NCBI GenBank assembly: GCA_030062745.1
Contig: CP099854.1
Span: 5,220,301-5,284,300, forward strand
Reading direction: 5' to 3'
Length of the DNA stretch: 64,000 bases
DNA from: Capitulum mitella
Taxonomy: Eukaryota; Arthropoda; Thecostraca; Pollicipedomorpha; Pollicipedidae
Shown: one piece after another, positions 24,301 to 33,737 of the stretch
Layout: every line of letters starts with the position of its first letter
Position numbering within the stretch: the first letter of the stretch is position 1
The notes under the pieces: model-generated
The model's database searches: none
Seen by the model: only the letters and a program-made list of their open reading frames with translations
What the model was told of the DNA's origin: nothing
Made by a program: the position numbers and the translations under genes

Positions 24301-27300
24301 CCCTGGCGAAAAATAAGGAGAAAATCGGCCACAGGTGGGGGCGGCGGACGGGCCGGGCCGGGCCGGGCCCGACCGCTGGGAAGGTGAGGGCGGCGCGGCG
24401 CGCACACAGGGGCCGCCGCGCCGACACGCACTGACACACTGGCGCCGACACTGACACACTGGCGCCGACACTGACACTGGTGCTGACGCACTGACGCACG
24501 GACGCAGAGGCCGGCGCAGGAGCGGGCGTCGACACCGAGACAAGAGAGGCGGTGACACGGGAACAGACACGGATACACACTGTGCAAGAGCAGGTACTGA
24601 CAGGAAGACGTACGCGTGTGAACGGACACTACCTCAAAAGATGGCAGACACGTAGCAGGGACAGACACTGACTTAGGAACGGACACCGGCGCATGAACGG
24701 ATTGCTCCTGTGTCAGACGTTGACGGATAGTCGCAGTTGAGGCTCGAACACGGCAGAACTCACAACAGAACACCAAAGCCGGGATACTGCGGTGCGTGGT
24801 CGGCGGACACAGGCGGCGGACGTCTCCCGTGGGATGTGACAGGGTAAGGAGCAGCTCCAGCCTGTAGTGGAACGGTGCCGGGCCCGGGGCAGGCGCTGCA
24901 GGCAGATGGTAAGGCAGCAAGAGAACGCAGCGTCACACGGGAAGTCAGGGAATTCCGAGACCAGTTGGGAAGATGCTGGGATCCCGGTGGTGAGCTGGGA
25001 AGATGCTGGGATCCTGGTGGTGAGCTGGGAAGATGCTGGGATCCTGGTGGTGAGCTGGGAAGATGCTGGGATCCCGGTGGTGAGCTGGGAAGATGCTGGG
25101 ATCCCGGTGGTGAGCTGGGAAGATGCTGGGATCCCGGTGGTGAGTTGGGAAGATGTTGGGATCCAGGTGGTGAGTTGGGAAGATGCTGGGATCCAGGTGG
25201 CGAGTTGGGAAGATGCTGGGATCCTGGTGGTGAGTTGGGAAGATGCTGGGATCCAGGTGGCGAGTTGGGAAGATGTTGGGATCCCGGTGTAGTGAGCTGG
25301 GAAGATGGGATACTAGTGGTGAGCTGGGAAGATACTAGGATCCCGATGTGGTGAGTTGGGAAGATGCTGGGATCCCGGTGAACTGGGAAGACGTTGGCAG
25401 GAGGCGGAGGCGGTGGTGACTGGAGGACGGAGCGGACGGTTGACAGCGCGTGAGCAGGGAGTGTGGTCCAGCACCTCACGTGTGTTATCGCTCTGGCCGG
25501 CGGCAGCGCTAGTCGTGCCGCTGGCGCCGCCCCGTCTGCAGTCGGCCAGTGCTGGCCAGTGCTCTGTGCGCGGCTCGCGCAGTAGTGGTTCTGGCAGACG
25601 GCCGCCGGCAGGCGCTCCGTGCGGAGGCGTCTGGTGGCGACGTCAGTAGTGCTGGGCTGCCGCCGCCTCGTGCTGTGCTCGGCGTGCGGTAGCAGCGTTG
25701 TGATGTCCCCGCCCCCGAGAGACCCCCCCCCCCCTGACGGCGAGAGACCTCCCCCCTCTGAGAGACCTCCGGCCATCCTCTGCCGGCGCCGCCGACCGCG
25801 GCCTGCCGACTCCCGGAGGCCCGGCTCGATCAGTGTTCGACCCGCGACCGCCCGACGGTCCTGACTGTCCCGGCACTGACGGTGACCTCCCCCGCTCCTG
25901 ACGGTGACCTCCCCCGCTCCTGACTGTGACCTCCCCCCGGCACTGACGGTGACCTCCCCCCGGTCCTGACTGTGACCTCCCCCGCTCCTGACGGTGACCT
26001 CCCCCCGGTCCTGACGGTGGCCTCCCCCCGGTACTGACGGTGACCTCCCCCAGGTCCTGACGGTGACCTCATCCGGTCCTGATGGTGACCTCCCCCGGTC
26101 CTACTGACCCCCCCCGCTCCTGACGGTGACCTCCCCCGGTCCTGACTGTGACCTCCCCCCGGTCCTGACTGTGGTCTCCCCCCGCTCCTGACTGTGACCT
26201 CCCCCTGGTACTGACGGTGACCTCCCCCCGGTACTGACTGACCTCCCCCGGTCCTGACGGTGACCTCCCCCTGGTACTGACGGTAACCTCCCCCCGGTCC
26301 TGACGGTGACGTCCCGACAGTCATGACCGTCAAACGATGACCTCCCTCCGGTACTGACTGACCTCCCCCGGTCCTGACGGTGACGTCCCGACAGTCATGA
26401 CCGTCAGACGGTGACGTGCCCCTGCGTGCCGTCTGCGATGGTCCGCCGCGTGGTGCCACGTGTGAGCGACGGTCGGCCGGTTCCCCGCACCGCTGACGGC
26501 TCTGGCCGCCGCCGCCGCCGCCAGGTACATCGAGATCTTCCGGAGCAGCCTGAACGAGATCCGGGCGGCGCAGGGCGCGGGCAAGGTGCGGCCGCTGATG
26601 ATGGCCCGGCCGACGCCCTACGACAGGGGCGACCGCTGGGGCGGCGCCGGGCCCGGCCGCTACGGCGGCGGCGGCCGCGGCGCCGCGCGCAGAGGTGAGT
26701 GCCGCCCGGTCGGTCGCCGCGCGGAGGCCGTGACGGCGGCCGCACGGTGTGGGAGCGGGCCGACGCCTGTGCTGGTGTGATGATGGGTGTGCGGTGCGCG
26801 TGCATGTGTGCTGTCCCGCGTCAGGGACGTCAGGGACGTCTGTCTGACCGTCTGTCACGCCGGCCCGGTCCCCGTCACAGAACAGTCTGTCCTGAGCGGA
26901 GACCACCGTCCGCCGGCCCAGAGCGTAGCTCTCTGAAGCCGGTCACCCCGACCACCGGGTCCGTCCCCTCCCCTCACAGCACACCACCGGCCAGCTTTAC
27001 CCCCACAGCAGACTGTCCGGTACAGCTGTACCGTGAACCACTCTCAGTACATTATCATACTGATACTCCGTGTACTGACACATTCGTCAGAATAAGTTCA
27101 TATCTCGCGTTATGCAGGATAGTAGAAAGCTAAAGGCATATGGGTCAGTATTAAAAATAAGTGTAACGAAGGGAGTTACAAGAATGTTGATCAGTCGGAA
27201 ACATTAAACACATTAAGGAGACTCTAAGAGCGCCACATGATCCCTACTCCCGTACGTACAATGCTATGGCTCAGTCCGGGCTCACTGGGCGTCTCGAAAA

Positions 27301-27625
27301 CCGGTCCGATTTCATTGCAGCAAACGACAGTCGATTCGTCATGGCGTTAACTACACTTTTATAAAAAGGTCTAAAAATTTTGAAAGGGGTGGGTGCAGGT
27401 TGGGGGAACGAAAGTTCCAAAGTGGGACGTTTTTGACTTGTTAAAACGCCGCAGTTTACGGATTGATTTTCATGCGATCGGCATGAATCTAGAATAAATC
27501 ATAAATCAGAGGGACGTCTCCCATTGGGCCAGACGTTTGGAATTTTGAGAAACTTCATATGGCTTTGAAAATGGGTGGAATGTTTATTTATTTATGTTTA
27601 TTTTCGAAACTTGATCATCGTATTT

Positions 27626-27676
<51 letters not shown>

Positions 27677-30600
27677 CTTAGCAAGTACAGATCGTACTAC
27701 TTTGTTCATTTCATGTTGCATAGGCGTCAGGAACATGAAAAACGGCAGTCTGCCGTAGTCGCATGTTCATATCAACCTACGGCTTTTGACCGTATATGAC
27801 CTCATATGAATTCCGCGTCACATGAAATAGACTTGAGATCATTTGATGTACTGAAAACGCTTCCAGTCATTTGAATTGACTATATTTCTAAAACTCCTGT
27901 TATGGCCGTCGTGATAAAGGATACACGTGCGGGAATTTTAGGTTATAGCTCCCGGACCCGACCTCGTATCAACCTGAAAGTTGAACAGAATTAGAGGGCA
28001 GTGTTCTGAATGATAAATATCCTCGATTTTGCATTTTGAACCAAGCGTAAAAAAATAATGACAACCAGATTTTTGCCTTTAGTCTTGGCGTGACATTGTG
28101 GTGTGACCTCAGATGAGCAAAAATATGTTTGTGTGTTTGCCCAGTTATTTTCCCATCCAGTTTTTACGTTCTGTCATAAAAACTGTCCTTGGCAGAGACT
28201 TTTAACTGCCAACGTCGTCAAAAATGGCCTTAGATTCTTCCCAAAAACTTGGCCTGGCCCCACTGCGAGCTAAATAATATCAAATTTTGGCATAATACGT
28301 AGGAAAAATAGGTAAAGAAGCGACCAAGATTCGTGACGCAGCTTCATAAACCCTGGAAATAGCGATCAAAAGCCCGAAGCGAGCTTCTCCCCTCCCCATA
28401 CGGGGTTTCACAGTTGATCCGGCACGTTCCCAGCCGTAAGGTGCTGCTGTCTGAGGAGCGGGTCGCTCGCTCCGATGCATCAGACAACTTCTCGCCGGTC
28501 GGCCGGCCGGCTTTCGGCGGCCAGCGGCCTGTCTGTTGTCCTGTTTGCGAGACGCTCCTGTTTCACGCTGACCCGCGGAGTGACCGGCCGGCGCCGCCTC
28601 GCGCAGGCGGCTTCCAGTCCGACTACGACGACTACTACAGCGACGGCGGCGCGGGCGCCTGGGGCGGCGGCGGCATGGGCGGCGGCATGGCGCGCGGCGG
28701 CGGCATGATGGCCGGCCCGATGAAGAGCATGGGCAACGGCGGCGGCGGCGGCGGCAAGTCCTGGCAGAGCATGACCGGCCACACAGTGCACATGCGCGGC
28801 TTGCCCTACCGCAGCACCGAGTCGGACGTCATCGACGTGAGTGCCCCCCCCCCCCCGCGTGTGGTCCGCTGGCTAGTTTGGACGGCCGTTTGTGAGCGGT
28901 GAGCTGTTTTAGGCGGCTCAGTGACTGTGACTGGCAGTGACTGGAAAGTGACTGTAATGGAATCTTCATGACCACGCTGTCGACGTGCCCGTCGGCCCAG
29001 ATAGCTAACTGCCGCCTCCGCCGCGGCTGTAGAGGGGCGCCGCCGGCCGGCCGCTCGTGTGCTCGCGGTCAGCGCGGTCAAGCGCCGGCCACCTGTGCCC
29101 GGGCGGCCGGCCGGTGGGCGCCTCTGCACGTGCGGCCCAGTCTCCGGACGCCCCGCCTCACGCGCGGCCCTCGGTCGGCAGTTTTTCCGGCCGCTGAACC
29201 CGGTGCACGTGCACATGCTGTTTGACGACATGGGCCGGCCGTCCGGCCAGGCCAACGTCGACTTCTCCTCGCACGAGGAGGCCGTGAAGGCCATGTCCAA
29301 GGTGAGAGTCCGGTGACAGGGGCGGCGGTCGCTCCGGCCGGTGCCGACGGTTCCCTGGCAGGGACAGGCGGTGTGCGTGGTTCGGATGCTTCGGAGTCCG
29401 AGAACTGCTTAGGAAAAGACGTGTGTTTTGCATGCCGTCGTAATTCACTGGCCACTCGCGGCACACCGCGCTGCATCACCTGCCTGGGTTTGCGTGATTT
29501 CGAAAAGTGCTGGCGTGGCGTTTCGTGTTGCCGGCTGTCCGGCCGTGCTCTGGTGCTCTGTTCCTGGCCGGTCTGCGGCGCTGTGAGACGGCTGCGCTCG
29601 GCTGCCCTCAGGACAAGTCTCACATGGCGCACCGCTACATCGAGCTGTTCCTGAACAGCACGCCGGGGGGCAACTACGGCCAGCAGGCGGTGCAGGCGGC
29701 TGGTCCGGGCTTCGGGCCCACCGGCCTGGGCCGCGGCGGCTTCACCGGCGGTGAGCGTTCCGCCGACCCGACTCTGCGTGTTTGGGTGGAGGGATCAGAC
29801 CTGGGTCGGTGTGAACACGGACCGGTGAACCTCTGTGTGGTGGCATGTCTGGAGGGATCTGACCTCTGTGTGTGGAGAGATGGGGCTTGTATCTTCGGAG
29901 GGATCTACGCGGGATTTTTGTCCGTGGAGAGATGGGACCTGTATCTGTGGAGGGATCTAGACGGGATTTTGGTCTGTGGAGAGATGGGACCTGTGTCTGT
30001 GGAGGGATCTAGACGGGACTATTGTCTGTGGAGAGATGGGACCTGTGTCTGTGGAGGGATCTAGACGGGACTATTGTCTGTGGAGAGGTGGGACCTGTGT
30101 CTGTGGAGGGGTCTGGTCTGTATCTGCAGAGGGGTCTGACCTATGTCTGGACTGTGTGACCTGTCTGTGGAGGAGTCTGACTTGTGTGTGAAGGGTTGTG
30201 GCGTGTGAATGTGAAGGGATGTGGCCTGTGACTGTGAAGGGCTGTGGCGTGTGACTGTGAGGAGTTGTGGCGTGTGATTGAAGGGCTGTGGCGTGTGACT
30301 GTGAAGGGGTGTGGCGTGTGACTGAAGGGGTGGGGCCTGTGTGTGTGGAGAGGTGTCATTTGAGTCTGTGGAGGGTGTTGCCTGTGTCTGGAGGATGTGA
30401 CTTGTGCCTGTTGAGGGATCTGACCGGTGTTTCTGGAGAGATAGGACCTGTGTCTGTGTAGGGGTCTGACCCGCCCGATGAGTGTCGAGAGCTGAGCCGG
30501 CCGTCACGGTGCGGCCTCTGTTCGGCAGGCGGTTGATGTTGCACTGTGTACCGCCGCCGTGGTCCGGCCGGCGGCACCTCTGTCCGGCCGGCCGGTACCG

Positions 30601-30784
30601 CCGGCCGCTCGGTGTGTGGTGTGCAGCGTGTCGCCTCTGTGTGAGGGCCGCCGGGCGCCGCGGCACTGACCTTGCCCCGCCGTCCTGTTCGCCGACAGGC
30701 TTCAACCCGGCCGGCTACGGCGCCATGGGCGGCTTCAACGGATCCTCCCAGATGACCGGTAACAACTACAACTCGTTCATGTAG
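21210..30784 (+). CDS. hnRNP F/H (Glorund-type) RNA-binding protein, 9 coding exons, 425 aa
   Basis: Coding exons are 21210-21303, 21829-21987, 23228-23368, 24196-24334, 26525-26694, 28607-28836, 29182-29301, 29612-29750 and 30699-30784. All eight introns are GT-AG, phases agree throughout, and the sum is 1278 nt including TAG. Domains seen: quasi-RRM1 about residues 11-90 (VRGLPW, MGHRYLEVF), qRRM2 about 111-190 ([25 protein letters not shown]), an RG/glycine-rich linker about 200-290, qRRM3 about 293-368 ([23 protein letters not shown]), then a Gly/Asn-rich tail ending in SFM. In this family qRRMs bind and cage GGG tracts in nuclear RNA to control splicing and polyadenylation. The contact residues are retained: R16, W20, R81, Y82; R115, F119, R178, Y179; R298, Y302, R359, Y360. 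The length matches human hnRNP F (about 415 aa). The start at 21210 puts W20 and Y82 at the same numbers as in vertebrate hnRNP F. It could be called hnRNP F, H or Glorund; these are one family and orthology was not tested. Confidence 0.96.
21304..21828 (+). other. hnRNP F/H intron 1 of the coding region
   Basis: This 525-bp intron has GTGAGT and GGCAG ends. Between about 21550 and 21690 it contains a degenerate run of TGACC/TGATC pentamers (CTGACCTGACC-like) in TpG-rich sequence. Confidence 0.8.
21829..21987 (+). CDS. hnRNP F/H coding exon 2 (residues 32-84)
   Basis: This exon completes qRRM1: the [13 protein letters not shown] segment corresponds to the family's RNP-like strand, and MGHRYLE supplies R81 and Y82 of the G-tract cage. 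The acceptor is GCCGGCAG|AC and the donor GAGG|GTGAGC. It enters and leaves in phase 1. The GC content is much higher than that of the preceding intron. Confidence 0.94.
22368..23075. repeat. GC-rich minisatellite in hnRNP F/H intron 2 (units about 30-42 bp)
   Basis: About seventeen units share a GTCGGTCCGGGCCGTGATTA core followed by a variable number of CCGTGCCGGT or GTCTTTACGG segments, so unit length alternates between about 30, 36 and 42 bp. Because the lengths are multiples of three, long open frames run through it on both strands; these are not genes. The 300 bp before it (22040-22350) hold looser GTGTTGCTGTGTCTG repeats. Confidence 0.9.
23228..23368 (+). CDS. hnRNP F/H coding exon 3 (residues 85-131)
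   Basis: This exon gives the linker after qRRM1 ([17 protein letters not shown], matching the family's EVFKSHRTEMDWVLKHSG pattern) and the start of qRRM2 ([16 protein letters not shown]). The acceptor is CCGCCAG|TG and the donor TCCG|GTGGGT. It is 141 nt, phase 1 to phase 1. Confidence 0.94.
24196..24334 (+). CDS. hnRNP F/H coding exon 4 (residues 132-177)
   Basis: This exon encodes the core of qRRM2, [18 protein letters not shown] then SSGEAYVQF, the most conserved stretch of the family. The acceptor TTCCTGCAG|GG is good and the donor is ACAG|GTGGGG. It enters in phase 1 and leaves in phase 2, with the next exon completing the Arg of HRYIEIF. Confidence 0.95.
24430..24500. repeat. short CA/GC minisatellite in hnRNP F/H intron 4
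   Basis: Three to four copies of a segment like GACACACTGGCGCCGACACT lie shortly after the exon 4 donor. The following sequence to about 24720 keeps the same GACACTGAC flavour in a decayed form. Confidence 0.7.
24968..25395. repeat. 30-bp GGGA-rich minisatellite in hnRNP F/H intron 4
   Basis: About 14 head-to-tail copies of a 30-bp unit, most near-identical and two per 60 bases. Key segments on the transcribed strand are GCTGGGAAGATGCTGGGATC and CCGGTGGTGA. Every typical unit has two GGGA tracts. The last copies (from 25285) are more diverged and partly deleted. The open frames running through it reflect the 30-bp period. Confidence 0.92.
25862..26400. repeat. C-rich ~21-bp minisatellite in hnRNP F/H intron 4
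   Basis: More than twenty degenerate units of about 20-22 bp with the pattern CTGACGGTGACCTCCCCC plus GGTC/GCTC/GGTAC. The transcribed strand is rich in CCCCC tracts. The array ends some 120 bases before coding exon 5. The matching open frame on the - strand is a by-product of the repeat. Confidence 0.88.
26525..26694 (+). CDS. hnRNP F/H coding exon 5 (residues 178-234)
   Basis: This exon ends qRRM2 ([12 protein letters not shown]) and opens the linker with [14 protein letters not shown] followed by an arginine/glycine-rich stretch ([13 protein letters not shown]). The family's linker has a comparable RPGPYDRP motif. RG-rich segments are common sites of arginine methylation, but that is family knowledge, not seen here. 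The acceptor is CCGCCAG|GT and the donor AGAG|GTGAGT. Confidence 0.93.
27242..28412. mobile_element. diverged non-autonomous DNA transposon copy in hnRNP F/H intron 5 (relative of 47006-48130)
   Basis: This stretch aligns by eye with 47006-48130 in many segments: TCCGATTTCAT, TTTTGAAAGGGGTGG, GATTTTCATG...GGCATGAATC, and near the right end CATAATACGTAGGAAAAAT and AACCCTGGAAAT. Its left edge CCCTACTCCCG resembles the CCSTATTCCCGG terminus of the other copy; the right edge (CCCATACGGGG) is decayed. A (TA)n tract lies inside. It has no transposase frame. It sits between exons 5 and 6 and accounts for most of that intron. Confidence 0.65.
27631..27674. repeat. (TA)n microsatellite
   Basis: A pure alternating TA tract of about 44 bp inside hnRNP F/H intron 5, within the transposon copy. 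Confidence 0.97.
28607..28836 (+). CDS. hnRNP F/H coding exon 6 (residues 235-311): Gly-rich linker and start of qRRM3
   Basis: The linker begins with an acidic/tyrosine patch ([11 protein letters not shown]), continues with glycine- and methionine-rich blocks and a six-glycine run, then enters qRRM3 at [19 protein letters not shown]. The acceptor is CTCGCGCAG|GC. The donor is GAC|GTGAGT and is followed almost at once by a run of about 14 C. It ends in phase 0. The low-complexity linker is typical of hnRNPs that form condensates. Confidence 0.93.
29182..29301 (+). CDS. hnRNP F/H coding exon 7 (residues 312-351)
   Basis: This exon encodes the middle of qRRM3: [16 protein letters not shown], then [17 protein letters not shown] and VKAMSK. 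Vertebrate hnRNP F/H has the same FF-PLNPVRVH and HEEAVAAMSKD landmarks at this place. It is 120 nt and phase 0 on both sides, so it is the one coding exon that could be skipped without a frameshift; skipping would destroy qRRM3. Confidence 0.94.
29612..29750 (+). CDS. hnRNP F/H coding exon 8 (residues 352-397)
   Basis: This exon ends qRRM3 with [17 protein letters not shown], containing the G-tract contact residues R359 and Y360. It then enters a Gln/Gly-rich segment ([20 protein letters not shown]). The acceptor is GCCCTCAG|GA and the donor GGCG|GTGAGC; it leaves in phase 1. Confidence 0.94.
29780..30470. repeat. degenerate GGGA-rich minisatellite in hnRNP F/H intron 8
   Basis: The first half (to about 30115) repeats a unit of about 50 bp built from GGAGGGATCTAGACGGGA and GTGGAGAGATGGGACCTGTG. 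The second half (30180-30350) switches to a shorter GAAGGGCTGTGGCGTGTGACT unit of about 20-25 bp. The transcribed strand is dense in GGGA/GGGG. The 230 bp after it, up to exon 9, hold nothing recognisable. Confidence 0.85.
30699..30784 (+). CDS. hnRNP F/H terminal coding exon 9 (residues 398-425)
   Basis: This last exon encodes a Gly/Asn-rich tail ([15 protein letters not shown] ... NNYNSFM) and the TAG stop at 30782-30784. The acceptor is GCCGACAG|GC. No canonical AATAAA is evident close behind the stop, so the 3' end of the transcript was not located. Confidence 0.9.
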
Positions 30785-30839
30785 GCGGTCCAGCGTCAGC
30801 GGCGCCACCTGTCGGCAACATGCGGCGCCGCCCTCCGAC

Positions 30840-31026
30840 TGGCGGGCCGCCGCGGCCGCCCCTCTCTGATTGGTGCGCCGCGCCGGCCGCCCTCATCGAT
30901 TGGCGGGCCGCTCTGGCCGCCGCTCGCCGATTGGCTGGTTTTGCCGCCCGCCTGTCGCCGATTGGCGGCCGTCCTGGCCGCCGCTCTCCGATTGGCGGGT
31001 CGTGCCAGCCGACGGTTCCCGATTGT
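30840..31026. repeat. 30/31-bp array with inverted CCAAT boxes, just 3' of the hnRNP F/H stop codon
   Basis: GATTGG (inverted CCAATC) occurs at 30868, 30898, 30929, 30960 and 30990, with a degenerate GATTGT at 31021, so spacing is 30-31 bp throughout. Between them lie GGCGGGCCGC/CTGGCCGCCGCTC-like segments. It would be 3' UTR of the hnRNP gene if transcription continues. It could equally be a promoter-type NF-Y array for another transcript; no adjacent gene was recognised. Confidence 0.85.
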
Positions 31027-31029
31027 CGG

Positions 31030-32035
31030 AGTGTCGCGGCGGTATCTCGCGCTCGTGGTGTTCGGCGGCGGGCGTCCGCGCGTGTCCCTGTCAGCTGTCC
31101 CAGTGTCATTCACGTCATCGCTCATTGTCGCCCGGCCTCGACTCAAAATACAGAAGTGGAGAACAAGCTGGGACCGTGTTCTGACGGCGAACTGGGCGGG
31201 CCAGGGCGTAACACGCTTCTGATCTCACCTCTCGCAGTGGAAGGTGGGCGTTGTGGCGGTTTAACGATGCCGTGAGGATTGGTATTTCGGCATCACGCAT
31301 CTGGCGTCACGAGAACATTTCACCGGGCGACAGACGCCAGGTTTCCGCACGTGGGAGTGAAAAATCAACGACGCATCACCTTTTTCATCTTAACGTTGCT
31401 AAATATAGCTCAAGGTGTTATTTCTTTGCCGTCTCGTTAAGAAGCAATGAAAACGATAACACTACCTCTTGCGTTGCTGAGGGAACATCACATCGTTACT
31501 AGTCGATGAAGCACGGAGTTTATACCAGCGAAGGCCTACCTATTGAGGCACAGAGCTCAGAGCCTCGGAGACAAAGAAGCAAACATCTATCTCCATTTAG
31601 ACTAGACTTAACCAATTTGTCACGTGTAAATGGTAAGACGGAATTATGTAAGACCATTGTAGCTGTGAACTACATGCCATTTGAGAGAAAATCGCATTTG
31701 AACGGAATATTGCTGTCTGTATCACACTAATCCTCCGTACCATTCAGATACAAGGGCGGCGAGGTTTGCTCCTTTAAAAGAACCGCCAAATGTTGCGCTT
31801 TGGTTTCAAAATATGCGATGAATGTAAACCGAGATTTACCGATTCTACCTCGTCCGCAGTCCACACCGGCAATCCGATTCAGGTCGGCACAAATTACGGT
31901 GAAGCTTTCGGCTCTAAAAACATAGGTTTGCCTTTGGGCATTTCCAAACCAACTTCGGCTGCGCTGGGCCAGCCACGGCTGCGGAGGGATGGAAGGATCT
32001 GTTTAATGGCGTAGCGCATGTAAGACGATGAAGAG
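31030..32035. other. possible hnRNP 3' UTR and downstream DNA; no gene recognised
   Basis: No coding exon was recognised. The polyadenylation site of the hnRNP gene should lie here or beyond, but no convincing AATAAA with a GU-rich element was seen. Confidence 0.35.
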
Positions 32036-32039
32036 CTTT

Positions 32040-32070
32040 TGCTGTAGAAATGTGACACATTTCTACAGCA
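32040..32070. repeat. perfect 15-bp hairpin palindrome
   Basis: The arm TGCTGTAGAAATGTG (32040-32054) is exactly mirrored at 32056-32070 around a single central A. A loop this short favours a cruciform or a recent fold-back event over a structural RNA. Confidence 0.95.
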
Positions 32071-33420
32071 TACATACATACCAGGCACCTTTAGAGAGAG
32101 CTCTGATCTGGCTATGGCTTAGCCAAGGCCTTGGTTTAGCCAAAGCTTTGGTTGACAGGTAACTGCGGCGTGCGCTTAATTGAGAGCACCTGATTTTCAC
32201 GTTTAGAAAGACAGCATTTCGTCACCATGCTCAGGCTAACAGCATAGCTTTGTTTCCAGTCCTTGGCACCCTTATTTTTTACACCGGGAGAGAAAGCCTG
32301 TCAACGTTACATAAAATGAAAAGCGCCTCACCCGTTACTTCTGTTGCGGACCGCCCTGCTCCAAACTGTGTCCCTCAAACTTCGGAGAAACAGTTCGCCG
32401 GCGTTCCGCGTGTGAACCTTGTGCGTTATCGGCGCCGCGGTCTCCGCGGCCAAGAACTGCTGCCTGTCTGCCAGTATCCCAGATGGTAGTTATTATTCGG
32501 GCCGAATGATGGCGCGCCAGTCGGCTGTCGTGGTGGCCCACTTTTGACGACAGGCTCTGGTTAAAGGGTTCTCCGAGGGGGCGCTGGATAATGGGCTCGG
32601 CCGGCGCGGTCTGTCGGGCGAACAGCCGGCAGCAGCCGCCGCCGGTAAGCACGTTGAAGGCTGCCGACATCAGAGCGGGCTCAGCGGCGGCGACAACACG
32701 CTCTGCGTGCGCGGTCGCGGGGCTTTGGCCGAGCTCTGCCCGACTGCTGACAGACGAAACTGAAACAAGCGGCCTCGACGCCTCAACGCGCCAGTCGCGC
32801 TTTCGAGACCAAAAGATGCGCGTTCTGAGAAGCTTTGTGAGAGCGCAGAAAGTCACTGGATTTTTCGTGTTGTAAGCAATGGCTGAGCTTAATAGGGGAA
32901 GCTGCCGAATTTGTGCCACCTTTTCGAAAAACCAAAAAAAACGTCACTGTGACAATGACATCGCAAAAACTGTTTCATTTTTTCTCATGCACCTTCTATG
33001 GTCTTTTGGCCACCGGAATATCTGGTGTTTTAGAACTTTAGTCTTTGCCTACTATTTTTTATTTAATTTCTAGCGAGGCTAGAAAAGACGCGATTAGGGC
33101 AACTCGGCCATATTTGCGCCACACGATGTGCCTAATCACGCCACCATTGAAACGATATGGAGTCCCAGGTACTTTGACGGCGGGTAAAGGTTGCTATCTG
33201 GTACACTATCTGAACAGTTCCATTTATTCTTCCTTCTGCAAATTCTTCCCCACAGGTGGGGAGAGGTGCGTGGATCCCGACAAGACGCTGGGTAGACCCC
33301 ATGGAGAACTACATAAGCGTATCCAATGGATTTGGGGTCCATACCCCTATTGTGACCCGAAAATATTTCTCTCCTTAACCCCGAAAATGAAACAGTCCTG
33401 CATTTTCTAAATGGCGAAGT

Positions 33421-33560
33421 AAGATCCAGGGGCGACAATTTCTGTAAATGATTGGGGGGGGCAAGCCGAGGGCGCGGTAACCTAACCTTCCCCAAATGAG
33501 GGTTTCTCATCGAATTTAGCCAACCAGATTTTCAACAGAAATTTACAGTTTCTTTGTTGC
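33421..33560. repeat. dispersed repeat fragment, paired with 36205-36350
   Basis: Shared order with 36205-36350: GTAAATGATTGGGG / GTAAGTGATTGGGG, a CCTAA..CTCCCC/TTCCCC segment followed by CCAAATG, TTTCTCA, then GATTCAGCC / AATTTAGCC. The two copies are well diverged. The family is unknown. Confidence 0.5.
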
Positions 33561-33737
33561 CATTTATTGGATGAAAATTACATTTATCCCCGTGCATATA
33601 AATACAGGCATATGTACAGATAAAAGATGGAAAAACAGAGAGATGCTTCGCTTTAGACCTTATTCTTTACATTCTTCCTATCTCTTATCCACTGCGGCAG
33701 TTCTTTTCGTCATTATTAATCATTTCCCTTCAAAGCG

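Noticed and set aside
24968..25395. CRISPR-like array
   Set aside because: The units are contiguous with no unique spacers, and the surroundings are a eukaryotic intron; it is a minisatellite.
25830..26906. A 358-codon - strand frame over hnRNP intron 4
   Set aside because: It is the C-rich minisatellite read backwards, with no support beyond being open.
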